DNA of 64,000 nucleotides, from contig LS997565.1 of NCBI GenBank assembly GCA_000469685.2, positions 44,600,666 to 44,664,665 of the forward strand, in the 5' to 3' direction. Source of the stretch: Haemonchus contortus. Taxonomy: Eukaryota > Nematoda > Chromadorea > Rhabditida > Trichostrongylidae. How positions within the stretch are numbered: the first letter of the stretch is position 1; every line of letters begins with the position of its first letter. Below the pieces are notes generated by a model that saw only the letters and a list, made by a program, of their open reading frames with translations, had not been told where the DNA came from and did no database searches. Position numbers and translations under genes: made by a program. Below, in pieces: positions 49,375 to 61,058 of this stretch.

Positions 49375-50570
49375 AAAAAAATGTATGGATTGCTGTGATC
49401 ATTCAATACGTCATATCTTCTGCCATTTCGTCATATTTGAGCAAATGTGGACTATATCCATAAAGCTGATCAAGCGGAAGCAAAGGTTGTCTCCGAGAAA
49501 CAGATCGATTCTTTGTTGAACATGACGGAATACTTATCGTCCCGAACAGAATCATGTGCTTTGTGCGCGTTGAGTGAAGAGAATTTTCTCGCCAAGAAAA
49601 GGTGAGCCAGCAGCACCTCAAAAAGATTGCATTAGTTCGTACCCCTGTACGGCTACTCACGTTTGGCATCTTTTGAAAGCCGAAAAAGCCGTCCCATAGT
49701 TCATAATAGAATTCAGGAAGTCTTGAGGGTTTCGAGAGCTTTGATATCCCAACTTCGGGTAATGAATAAGAAAAAAATCTGTTCATTCGTTTGCGAGCAG
49801 TGAATGACCCTAGATATCGAGGCTTTCTTCTTTCATTCAATTTCCATCGCAATCCAGCTCTGAGTTTACTTCCGTTCCCTAAATGTCGAGGCTTTCCTTA
49901 GCATTAAATTTCCATTGCAGTCCAGCTGTGAGTGTACTTTCGTTCTTAGACACTACATGAATGTACTACATGGATGTGCACCTCAACGGTCTGGTTCCAA
50001 TGCGTCGACATTTGCGATAAGCTGCAAATTGCAAAGCTTTTCTAAAAAGAACAAGGCCTTATTGGATAGGAGAACCTCGCGTCTATTAGTCCAACTTTGT
50101 GTGCTTCTAGGTAAGCGCATAGAAGAATTGAAGCGATGCTCTTTAATGAGCCACCAATCGCGTGGCAAATATCAATGGAAAACTGACAGAGATTGAAAGG
50201 AACCTCACAGTGTCTTGCCTTTCAGATTGTCAGATTCACCTGTTTTGGAGCCTGTATATTTCATGCTACCGTAAGTCTCAGTTTAAATATGAAGCTACTT
50301 ATCGAGTAGAAACGGCTACGAGAATGGATGGTGGCCCAAGTCATAAGCATCACGACACATTAGGACGATAACCAAACGCGTAGTCGATCACTTGGTTGAG
50401 ACATCCTTTTGAATTGGACAGAACCACACAATTCATCACATCTAGGATCTTCTCTTATATGCACTGTTGGTGTTCATCTGCACGATGTTGGTGAACTTAC
50501 AAAAAGTCGTCAAAGGAGTAGCCTCCTCACTGGAAACACCTCATGAATCTATTGATTCCAATAAAGGTTC
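49375..50570 (+). pseudogene. E-type chemoreceptor pseudogene after D (exons 3, 4, 5)
   Basis: Exon 3 remnant 49375-49520, exon 4 remnant 50224-50368 and exon 5 remnant 50447-50570. Exon 4 has TAG in place of TGG in the EWK motif after TM5. Exon 5 has small deletions (CTCATGAATCTATTGATTCC). The intron between exons 3 and 4 contains a 65-70 bp tandem duplication (49814-49881 and 49884-49948). Similarity is highest to receptor E. Confidence 0.8.
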
Positions 50571-52910
50571 GATTTACTGTAATAGCATCTCATTGTGGTG
50601 TGATTTTTGTAGTGTAGTCGACTAGTCGTTCTAAGAAAATTAAAGAAGAGGAACCAAAGAGCGTATCTAACAGTAAGGCCTTCTATTACAAGGTCAGGTT
50701 ATTTTTCGCATTGTTGGGTTGGGTACTGTTAGGTATAATTGCTAGGTAAAAACGGGCTGGGACATCCATAGCCTAATCCAGAAAGATGGGTAAACTACAT
50801 ACGGTAGAGGAATGATTCTTCCCCTGAATAGTTGTTACAAACAATCATTTTGCATTTTTCTATTCATTCAAACTTCTGCTAACTTCTGAATTAAAACGAT
50901 TACCGTCAGTGGGCTGCTTCCATTCACGGCGAAGAAGTGCAACAACAACAACGCTCGAACATAGCACGGATGTAGTCAAATCTAGAATATACCAGTTCAG
51001 AAAGGCAACATTTGATATTTAAAAGTTCCGCAAACCAGGTCTCGCAGAATTTTTTTTGCGGAATGGTTAACATATCCCCCATACACAAGGAAGGTCCCAG
51101 TGTTATTCTGATTATATTCCTTCGTGCAAACTTCTTTGCTCTGTTTTGTCCTCCATTTCACAGTGAAATGATTCGTCCTCAGCCTAAAGTTCTATCTTTA
51201 GACCCCGTTTTTTCTTCCTACTGAGCTTTTCGCTTTTATTATTTGTTGACATAAGAGGTATGCTTTAAAGTTCGTGCTTTTATGTTGTTTGACACCTTTG
51301 GGTGTATTCAAATAAAGAAAAATATCATTCGGACTCACTAAGCATGCATCCACTGTCAAAATAGCTATATAAAATGCAGCTTGCACCATTTTAACAAAGA
51401 GAACATTGCTGGCTCTCCCACAAAGTGTCTAGCCAAAGCCAAATTTCATGAGCTGGGCTGATATCCGCTCTTTCAAAAGTCGTGGTCTATCTCCTTTAAA
51501 TTCCAATCGCTAACGTAATTCCCAAGTAAAAATAAGTACTGTAACATCGTATCGATCGGGCTAGACAGCTTCACTAGAAGAGTCAGATAGTTAAAATGAA
51601 AGCGGTTTCAATTTCCTGTGGAAGAGTTGCAAAACTGTCGTAACGTCGGTCTTGTATAATTCAATAATTATTATTAAGTGGTGGGTAATCATCAATAAAC
51701 AAAATATTTTTTCCGTGCCAACAAAACGTTTAGCTAGTGCTACAAAAGCTTGCTACAGAGATTGTAGATCCGCTAAAATTTTCCCTACTGTATGTCTCCA
51801 TCCATTGAGTGAAAACTCATATCAGTATTGTATTGGTACTGTGGGGAACCATTTTAATTTCCATTTTCTTTCAGCAATGCTGAACATCGTGAAAGGGAAC
51901 AAATAAAAAGAATTCCGCCCAGGCGGACCCTAAAGGTGAAAGTAAAGCTATTGGCTTTCTAGACCATTAGAAAAATGACAAGTAAGAAGTAAATTTGTGG
52001 TCGAAGAAAACTGCATTCAAATAGATCCCATTCAAGCTCGATATTATCAACAAAACTGTTTCAATCTGAACAAATTTAATCTTCAAAGGACACGATACTT
52101 CAGATTTGAATCCCTGGTTAAGATCTAAGACCATTACGTGTACCTGTATACATATATGTACATAGCTGGGTAAGCTGGGTAATGTTGCTGGTAATATTCG
52201 GGCTACACAAACGCCTCAAGATACCGTAACGAAATCACGTCACATACCGAATTTTGCGCAAATCTGTGGCTCTCTCACTGGTACTGTAATATGCAGTATA
52301 GTAAAATCACATGAAAAACACCTCCGCAATGTTTTTGTCTCCAGACAAATTGTGTGGCTCAATAATTGCTGGGATACTTCCTGAAAATACTATTACTATT
52401 ACTAACAATTCAATTTATTTTCAATAACATTCATCAAATGGGAGGGCTCGTGAAACGTGAAACGATACATTTTTTCAGAATGATTGCATACCATTTCAAT
52501 TATTCCTTTTCGTTCATTACGTATTTTGATAAGAATCCAAATAAGACCTTCCGTATAATCGGAAACGACAGACTACGAAAACTCTTTTGGTCTTAGTCAA
52601 ATTATACCTGTCCGCTTTTGGCTGAACCGGACTGTTTTTCTGCAGCTTCGAGTTGATTTGGCAAGACCGTTTTTTTCTAAGCTTTTCCCCTCAGGAAAGG
52701 GACCGAGAAGATTGCGGAAGGAAAATTCACATAAATCGTCGGGGTAATCGAGTAGATAAGCACAAAATTTCAGGATTTCTGGACAGAGCTACACGAAAAT
52801 GATTTGCATCAAACAGTTCATACTCCAAGCAAGAATTCACGGAGCAGACCTTCGTCTTAAGTTTTTGTCTGATAAACTGAACGTTTTTTTTCTCTAGATC
52901 AAGGAATAAA
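50571..52910. other. Diverged spacer upstream of receptor E
   Basis: It aligns loosely with 18240-20300 (TGTTACAAACAATCATTTTG, GGGCTAGACAGCT). It lacks the SINE found at the corresponding place in A, C and D. The 140 bp before the E start codon no longer resembles the other promoters. No gene was found. Confidence 0.5.
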
Positions 52911-53219
52911 ATGGAGCATAACGTGTTTCACACTGCTATAAATGGTCTGATAATATTATTATACTTATTCATGATACTTATGATTGTTCAATCAAAAGCA
53001 AAGGTATTCAAGAACGCGTTCTACTCACTATTCGTTGCAACAGGTGAGATAACCGAGTTTTTTATTTGCTGATGTACAGAACAGTAAACATATAGTAAAG
53101 TAATCAGTTGAGTATCGGGTTGTAGCATAAGCTTGGGTTTTTTCTAAACCACTTTTTTTTCCTTTTTTCTTCTTTCTCTCTTGTTTTCTTTTTCTTTTTT
53201 TCTTTTTTTTGCTTGAACA

Positions 53220-53253
<34 letters not shown>

Positions 53254-56200
53254 TGACTAATGATGTATTCCCCGTTACAGCTTACGATCTCCTCCCATCT
53301 CTCAACCAATTTGTTGATGTCGTTTCTTCAATAATTAGGTCGGTCTAGTGTCGAAGAAGTTGTTGAGCCAGTTTTCAAGTTCCTCTTCGCCATGGAAGGT
53401 AACATTCCTCATTTGGTTTGACAGAGAGCGGAAAAGGTGGTAATCGGTAGGTGCAAGATCCGTAGAGTGCGGTGGATGCTGAAGAACCTTCCATTCAAGC
53501 TCTTGGAGTGCTGTTTCGAGACTTGGGCAATATGGGGCCTGGCGTTGTCGTGGAGCAAGATGACTTGACCTTGTCTGTAGGGTATTTTCAGTCGAATAAC
53601 CTCATTTACACGGTCCATCTCGGCGATGAAGACCTAAGTGTCCACAGTGGCGTTTCGTTCGAGCATTTCCCAGTGCACCATGCTTTCCCAGTCCTACCAA
53701 ACGCAGGTCAGAACCGTTTCGGGTGAAGATCTTGCTCGACTCTCGGCTTCGGCGTCTCTCTTGGGGCCACCCACTCTTTTCAGTAAACACATCTAAGACA
53801 CCTTCCCCATACACACTGCATATGTCCCGAGCGGCTTCGGCTACTTTTTGACCGCGATGAAAGGCAAAGAGCAGATGTCGAAAATGCGAACTTCTTCCTC
53901 CTGGATATTCCATTTCTGAGCCAGAAAAAAGACGAACAGTTAAATTATTCAAAAAACAAGTAAAACAGTCTCGAAGGGGAAAAAGAGCTCTTCCGAATAA
54001 ATGTGTATACTTTGCTGAAAAAGAAAACAAGTCGTTGTAAAAAAAACTCTAAAGCCAAACTCTACGAATATATATTACAACCCAACAGTTTCTAGATGAA
54101 TTTCTTGGCAAGGGCACAGGGTGTCGACATGTGATGAGAAAAAGGGCGGAAGTATAGATGTTGAATGATGTGAGATGCCAAACATTTAGGAAAACTGGTT
54201 TTTCTGAGAAGTATCTTCAAGAATGGGCGTCAAAATCGTCGTCGAAATACTGCCAATAAGAAAACAATCTAGCTGTGTTTCTTTACATAATTCTTTTTAC
54301 CCTAAAACCTTATCCATGGTACTCTCGTACTTTTTGACCCTTCTTTCAAAGAAGGTCTAGCATGTTGCACTCTTCCGCGGATGGATTTAAGAGTTAATTC
54401 TGACGATAAACATACAAACTTATTTTAGAGGATACATACATGAGTGAGCTGGAGGAATGAAGCGTTACAGAAAAAATTGTTAGCTTTTAATGCGGAAAGG
54501 AGTGCCTACATACCTTATGTTGAGCCAAAATTATTGTAGAGTGACCTCGAAACCTAGTGATTTGGCTTCGCTGGCATTCCTAAAGCTTGATTTGAATCAA
54601 AGATAGTTCAAACAAGTGCAAGCGTGTGGCATGGATAGTGAACAATACTGTTTTCATTTCAGGTGTTGCTGATATCGCATCGCTTTTATCAGGTTGTGCT
54701 CTACGACTGATCCGTGAACTTAATCTCGGTGAAGAAACCAAGGATTTGGCTTTGGTGTCGTTGATAATAACTTGTACGGCATTTATTGCCCATCTGATCG
54801 GAAACATGCTCATCACCATCAATCGCTATTCTGCTCTATGCCTCATGAACAGATATGACATGGTATGGCTTTTTACAGACTTTCCGGATAAAACGGATGA
54901 TTCTTTAAATATTCTATGCGAACTTTCTTCACAGATGATTTTCACTAATTGATTCCAAAACGTATCTATTTGCGGTAATTGCCTGAAGAGCTCGAATGGT
55001 ACGAAAAAAACTGCTAACAAGAAAGGTAGATAGTGCTTCTTCGCAAGAGGGAGAGCCAAGGGCGGTGGCTCAGTCGTTCTTGAATCATACTCTTCGGCGA
55101 GCGAGGAACACTTGAATCCGTTTGAAATCGCAATTGAACCAGTAAAATGGAGAAAAAATGCGTGTAGGCTTAAAATACGTTTTTCTCAGATCTGGACCAG
55201 AAAGAATGTATGTATTGCTGTGATCATTCAATACGTCATATCCTTCGCTGTTTTCGCTCATGTCACTAGAGCAAATGTGAACTATATTCATAATGCTGAT
55301 GGAACAGTAGCAATGAGTGGCTGGCGGGAGAAACAGACTGATTTGGTGAGTCTGTTTAGAGTGACGGGATGCTTATCATACTGAACAGAATATATGATTT
55401 GCGAGCTTGAAGTGAAAAGAAGTTCTTCGCCAAGGAGAGCCGAATCAGCAGCATCTCAAAATATCACCATAATTTATGTCCTTGCATAGCTACTTACATA
55501 TAACATCTTTTGAAGCCCAAGAAAGTGGTCAGATAGGGTTTAGTAAGGTCCAGAGAGCTTTAAAGGTCAAGTAAACAGCATCTTCTACCAATATTAGGTA
55601 CAAAATTAGAAGAGAGATTTATTCAGTCAGCAATCAACGACTCTTCCCAGATGTCGAGGCAATCCTGAATATCAAATCTTCATTGTGATGCAGCTCTGAA
55701 TCTACTTTCGTTGTTAGACAGTACATGCATGTACACCTTGATGGTGGGGGCTGTCCTTTGTCCCTTGTTTCAGAGCGTCGAAATCGCACCAGCCTTTTGA
55801 GCGCTAGACTTTTTTGTTTTTCAACAGGGTGTTCTCGGAGAGGGGAACTCTGTATGTTCTAATTCAATCCTGTGTGCCTCTAAGTATGAAGAATTCATTT
55901 AATGCTCAATGAATTTGGTATCTTCGATGATCAAATTCACCATGTTAATTAAAAAGTAGTCAGATAAGTCCCAATAGAGTGCAGAAAGTTTTGAGGGTTT
56001 TGAGGGTTCTGGTACACAACTTCGGGTAACGGGTAAGAAGATTTATTCATTCGTCAACAGTCGGTGACTGGTCGAGGCTGTCTTCAATATCTCATCTCTA
56101 TTGAAATGTGGCCCTGAATATTCTTTCGTTGTTCAAAAAAGCATATGTGCGAGCACACCTTAATGGTCTCTGGTTCCAGTGCGTTGACATTTGAGGTGAG

Positions 56201-57860
56201 CTATCGGGCTCGACCGGAGCTTTTCTTCAACAAGGCCAGAGGAAGGAGCTTCGTATCTCTCAGTTCACCAGTGTGTGTTTCTAGGTACATTTGTAGAAGA
56301 ACTGGTTCAATGCTACTTGAAAGGGGCATTTCAGGTTACCGTATGTTTTTCCCCTACATGACATTTTTTGAGGTGACAGCATCTTGAGTTCAAAGATTTG
56401 TATCACAAGGTTCACAAAGTGCTTAAATGGACTAGCTAAACTCGGCAAGTCATCAGTCATTTGACAAAAACATAATAATTGAAAAACTGCTGAAGATTAA
56501 CGGGAAGTCCATGATATCTAGCCTTTCAGATCGTCCGGTTTACTAGTATTGGAGCCTGTATAATTTATGCTACCGCAAGCCTCAGTTTGAATGTAAAGCT
56601 GCTTATCGAGTGGAAACTGCTGTCGAAATCGGATGGTGGTCCAAGGCGTAAGCATCACGATAAGGTAAGGTAACTTGCGTCTAAACGCTTGATCGATCAC
56701 TTGGTTAGAATATCCTTCTGAATTGGACAGAATCACGCAATTCATCACATCCAGGGTCTTCTTTTATATGCGCTGTCGGTGTTTATCTGTACGATGTTGG
56801 TGAGCCTACAGCAGGTCGTTAAGGCAGTAGCTATTTTCACTGGGAACACCTCACTAAACTTATGGATTTCAATGCAGGTTCGATTTACCTCACTTTTGTT
56901 TCAGTTTGGAAATTACTATCATCAAAGAACTTTTGTAAAAGCTTCGAATTCTACTTGGAAGGCCAGTTCACGACCAAAAAGGTTTCCAAAAACAGGATGG
57001 ACCTGTGACCCTCGAGGATTGCACAAGGAACGCCGTCGAAAAAAGGCTCAGAGGTGCTTGATAAGAGCCCCAACACCGGCTAACGTACAAATTAAAGGTG
57101 GACAAGTTCTCACAGCCTTGTGGAGACTGTACATGTTGCAGCATTCGCCGTAGGACATATACGCTGCACGCAAGCAGCTTACAGTAGCCACTGTAAGCAA
57201 TGGCCCGCACAATTGGCTTTGTTCAGATACCACTTCCATGCAAGTTTTGTCGCCACACCACCGTCCAGCCTCTACCTTTTCCACCTTTGAAGCCTTATAT
57301 TGCTCTGAATGTTTGGAGAATTCTCTTTGCCACTTTTGCGCCACTCTGGTTTGCCACTTCCATAGATCATCTTAGACTAGATACTCCGTTAACTGAGCCT
57401 TCATTTAGTGACCCCGCAAGTTTAACAGCAGCGAATTGGCACCGGTTATCGGGAGGGGGCATAAAATCGCCATCAGGTGAAGCCTTGTAGCAAATTTGCC
57501 TCTAAACTAGACGTAGCAGCTATGCCAATGAACCTTCGTAGTTACCGGAACACTTCGTAGGCTGACTGGCAGTACTCTTTTACCGAAATTCACCACTTAT
57601 TTGACTAACCGATTTGCTGGCCTAAAAGTTTTGGAAAAGACCCAAATAAACCATCAAAGTAGATAATTCTCAATTCTCAATAATTCCAGTACATTTGGAT
57701 GAACGAACTCATGGTCTGCATGCCTCCAATCTCTCTACTAGTGCTTTCTTCGGACTTTCGCCAGGAGATTTTCAAGTTATTTAGATGTTCGAAACATCGT
57801 GGTACATCTCTATTTGTTACTTCACCGAGTACCAGAAGATCTGTAGCTGAAAGGTTCTGA
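52911..57860 (+). CDS. Chemoreceptor E, seven-transmembrane GPCR (Srg superfamily, Srv-like), most diverged copy
   Basis: Exons 52911-53043, 54663-54862, 55190-55345, 56530-56664, 56755-56877 and 57690-57860 total 918 nt (305 aa). They keep all phases and lack one codon in the tail (SKHRGTSLFV). Motifs are GVADIASLLSGCALRLIR, GNMLITINRYSAL, IWTRKNVCIA, GACIIYATASLSLNVKLL, FTGNTSLNLWISMQ and WMNELMVCMPPISLLVL. Distinctive residues (Cys in TM7, SDGGPRRKHHDK in the third intracellular loop) set it apart from A-D, and it is the nearest match to the pseudogenes after B, C and D. Intron 1 is enlarged to 1.6 kb by a mariner remnant and an (AAT)n run. Confidence 0.85.
53117..54083 (-). mobile_element. 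Degraded mariner in receptor E intron 1
   Basis: The minus strand has a start MEYPGGRSSHFRHLL near 53913, an N-terminal domain (AARDICSVYGEG), VHWEMLERNATV in a shifted frame, then VILLHDNARPHIAQ. After another shift come the equivalents of the STDLAPTDYHLF catalytic block and the end. The HDNARPH and TDYHLF aspartates fit the DD34D type. The middle, with the first Asp region, is deleted or frame-broken. Possible short ends GGGTTGTA (53117-53124 and inverted 54076-54083) have no clear TA duplication. The matching intron of D lacks the insertion. Confidence 0.8.
53219..53252. repeat. (AAT)n microsatellite
   Basis: About eleven AAT/ATA repeats lie just beside the mariner remnant in intron 1 of receptor E. 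They are preceded by a pyrimidine-rich T/C tract (53150-53210). Confidence 0.9.
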
Positions 57861-58039
57861 GTTACAATCGGCATTTAGTATAATGTATGTATGTTCTTTG
57901 TATTTACTCCTGGTATGAGTGTGATTCTTACTCGCAACATTTGATAAAGGTTCTTGCTTTGAAATCTTCTGTTGTTCTCACTTGGAATCGTCGTCATTTT
58001 TCATTTTTGTAATGACTAAACATGGATGGGCATAAATGG

Positions 58040-58185
58040 AACAAAAACCGTGGGTAGTGTAGCGGCAAATTGTGAACTACCACGTATGCATAATCACGGG
58101 TTCGAATCCCGCATCCATTTTCGCTCAGGCCAACCAAGCCTTTCATCCCTTTGAAGTCAGTAGTTAGTTAGTACCCTTTTTTGAC
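58040..58185 (+). mobile_element. tRNA-derived SINE copy 7 (3' truncated)
   Basis: The head has box A-like TAGTGTAGCGG and intact box B GGTTCGAATCC, followed by GGCCAACCAAGCCTTTCATC. The body stops after AGTTAGTACCC. It was considered and rejected as a tRNA gene. Confidence 0.65.
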
Positions 58186-58479
58186 GAGAATTGATAGAAC
58201 TACTCTAGAATAAAGCGATAACAACGAAAAATGCGCAAAAACGATGAACAAAAAGATTTACAAAAGGTCAAAAAAAGAGCTGGAAAGGTGGGTTGGACGA
58301 GTTTCACATTGAAATAACGGCGGTTAGGGAGTGATCGGGCGAGCGCCAACCAGCTTATCGACTTTTCGCCAACTTCGCTCCAGTGCGAATGTGGTGAAGG
58401 ACAATTAGAACTCGTAGTCAGCCTAGCGAGGGGCGGAGGCCTCCCGTCCCCCACTGTTCCTGTCCTTAGTGTGCCCTAT

Positions 58480-58535
58480 CCATTTGATTTGATTGATTTG
58501 AATCAAATCAAATCAAATCAAATCAAATCAATTGT
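58480..58535. repeat. AAATC pentamer repeat with inverted arm
   Basis: GATTTGATTGATTTG is followed by several AATCA units, so the left arm can pair with the right. This is a low-complexity palindrome. Confidence 0.85.
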
Positions 58536-58544
58536 GCCCTATCC

Positions 58545-58650
58545 AGCCGTTTTCCGACCTCATTCCTGCACAAATGGTATCAGAGGGGCCGAAGAATACA
58601 AACCATGTGCAAATCTCCGAAACCATTTTTCCGTGAACAGTGCTTTTAAG
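58545..58650 (-). pseudogene. Decayed segment X after receptor E
   Basis: CCGTTTTCCGACCTCATT and GGTATCAGAGGGGCCGAAGAAT correspond, in inverted orientation, to the GGTCGGAAAACGG and GGGCCCCTCATATACC sequences at 23050-23105. Confidence 0.35.
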
Positions 58651-59318
58651 GGAATAGCTCCAAACGGGTGCCGTATCGGAAAGTTCTCAGTAGTCGCTTG
58701 TGCAATCGGTGTAGTTTCAACTCATAGGAAGCATCGGTCTGAATGAGTTCGCATCTTGAGTTGAGCAGTTTTTCTTCAGAGTTGTACGGAGTTTCACGAA
58801 ACAGAAGTCGTCTTCATGATCAATTGAATAGCGACTTTCGAATTCTGGAAGTTTCAGGACCATGAACATTCCTAAGATTGTTTCATCCACACTTCCTTGC
58901 TATCGCATTGGACCATTGATCAGATTATCTCATTATTCCTTCTCGTAATTGTATCTTCATACAAACTGCCAATACAAGTTATTCCTTCGTAATTGTATTT
59001 TCATACAAACTGCCAATACAAGCGAAATGATTTTGTCTTAAGAAGATTAGCAGACTACGTCGGCTAGACGTAGGTCATACGTCCGTACGATTTAGCTGCA
59101 TATGTTTTTGAACCTGAAATACACATTATTTCACTCTTTTTATGATTTTGCTGATACCCTGCTCTATCATCCAGTCCTGTTTTACCACGCATAAAAATGT
59201 GGCATTGGTATAGTCTCGCACAGAAGCTGGTTTAATAGAATTTTGACCGAACTGAGCTGAATTCTTTAGTGGGAGTGTATCAGAAATTCATTGACCACGA
59301 GAAAAAATGATTGTATTA

Positions 59319-60070
59319 GGTTGAGTCATAAGTCCTCGGACAATATGATAGTGATGACTTCTAGAGATCATAACTCAGGAAAGAGATGACGAAAATGGAA
59401 GCACGAGACATCGATTGACGAAGTATAAGAGGCTCTTTCAAATACATACTAACGAATATACCTGACCGTTTCCTAGGCTTGAACGTGAGGAGAGAAAGTG
59501 CCACGTCGTCGCGGCGGTCTATGTCATACGGCTTCAAAGCAAGAGGCATCCATGGATAGAGCTTTCGCACCTTGTCGATTGACTTCAATTCACGAAAAAC
59601 TGTGGACTGACTCCCCAAGGGTGACTGCCAGTTCACGAACAGTTTGATACGGATCGGCTTCCACCTGGCTCCGCAACACGCTCAAATCGAACTCCATTGA
59701 GCGTCCCGGACGGTCTTCATTTTCGACGGAATAGTCGTTCGACGTGAACTTCGTGTGCCACTTGTAGATTGTGCATCTAGCAGGAGCAACCTTCCTGTAG
59801 ACTTCCTTCATATGTCTATCGATGTCCGTTGGTTCTTGGTCAGATTAAAAAAAGAAATAGAATGGTGTTGCGGAGGTGGAGTTGCGACTGCTTGAAATCA
59901 TGGGGCATAGTTGCAGGAAAGAAATTAGTCAGGTGTTTAGTATGTACTTGGAAGAGCTTTTCATACTCTATCTAACAATGCCATGCGCCTCCAGTTTCGT
60001 CTCCTCTTTCCCGAGTTACGATCTATAGAAGTCATCACTATCACTTTGTCCGAGGACTTATGACTCAACC
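59319..60070 (-). mobile_element. 752-bp internally deleted mariner
   Basis: The 68-bp terminal inverted repeats (GGTTGAGTCATAAGTCCTCG at the tips) are about 90% identical, and TA flanks both ends (59317-59318, 60071-60072). The minus strand encodes the N-terminal helix-turn-helix part (KVAPARCTIYKWHTKF, DRPGRSMEFD, YQTVRELAVTLG). After a frameshift near 59620 it reads STVFRELKSIDKVRKLYPWM. The catalytic half is missing, so the element depends on an outside transposase. Confidence 0.9.
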
Positions 60071-60254
60071 TATTATTTTCAAAGGGATATTGCAATTTTG
60101 TGATTCTGACAATGTTGAAAAAAATCACTAGGGAGATGCGAGTCAAGTTGTGATCGAATGTTCTTCTACAGAATTCTACATTATGCTAATTATCTCAGCA
60201 AAATTATCGGCTAAGCAACTTGAAAGCATCCAATTCCTCAAAACTAATATTGTA

Positions 60255-60310
60255 GTAATAATATTAGTATTAATATTAATATATATATATTGATGATACT
60301 AATATTGTTC
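60255..60310. repeat. AT-rich palindromic tract
   Basis: TAATATTAGTATTAATATTAATATATATATATTGATGATACTAATATT can fold on itself. It sits at the edge of the CX exon 1 remnant. Confidence 0.6.
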
Positions 60311-61058
60311 CTTACAATCAGGTAATTCAGCAACACAGCACTACTATCATCGGTTCTCCTGCTTAGAATTGCATATTTTTCCATCAACTTTTTGAATATT
60401 CATACAGAATTTCTCAAAGGGAAATGTGCAGCGCAGGAGAGATCGTGAGAGTGAGTGTGCAGCGTGACCAAGGGTGTGCGAACGAATTTTCGATCGCACC
60501 TAATCAAGCTCGCCTCGCGCCTAGGTGCGAAGTGACCTTAATGAGGTGCGAAGACTTCGCGGTAATTGCGCTGCCTGCACTCGCTACTAATCGAGTTAAA
60601 ACCTGTCATTTAAGAAGGATAATGATAGATTAAAAAATGGAGATTTCAATAAAAAATGTTATTTTTTTCGATGAAAAAGTTCCAACATCAATTGCAACGA
60701 TTATGAGAGTTTTATTTACACGCATAATAGATAAGTTCAATATATCTCATTTCAAGCTCCTGGAAAATGGGTAAAACGCTTAGTTCACTTGTTTTTTTCG
60801 GCATTTTTGCTTATTTGCTAAATAAAACAGCCTTTACAGAAGCGAAGTGGTTCTCTAGAGTTGTTTAATGTCGGGACTACTCTTTATTGAGAGGTCACTG
60901 AACGCCCTACGGCTCACTATGTTGGCTATTTCACAGTTTTTACGGCATTCAACAAGTCTTCAGGCTAAAATCGGCACCTTCAAGAGAGGTCATCGAGGAC
61001 TATTTAAGTAGTCTGGTGAGTGCTTCAACTACCACTGCTTGCTTTATAACACATTACC

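Larger units (their letters stand above)
57861..59318. other. DNA downstream of receptor E
   Basis: No gene was found. It contains SINE copy 7, an AAATC repeat, a decayed segment X (58545-58650) and a tandem duplication of about 47 bp (58931 and 58979). The stretch 58780-59280 resembles 14640-15000 and 40250-40620. Confidence 0.5.

Noticed and set aside
49403..49852. 149-codon minus-strand frame
   Set aside because: It runs antisense to the receptor pseudogene exon 3 and its intron, and is not conserved in the other copies.
58040..58110. Possible tRNA gene
   Set aside because: Box A and B are present, but the ends do not pair and the SINE 3' flank follows.
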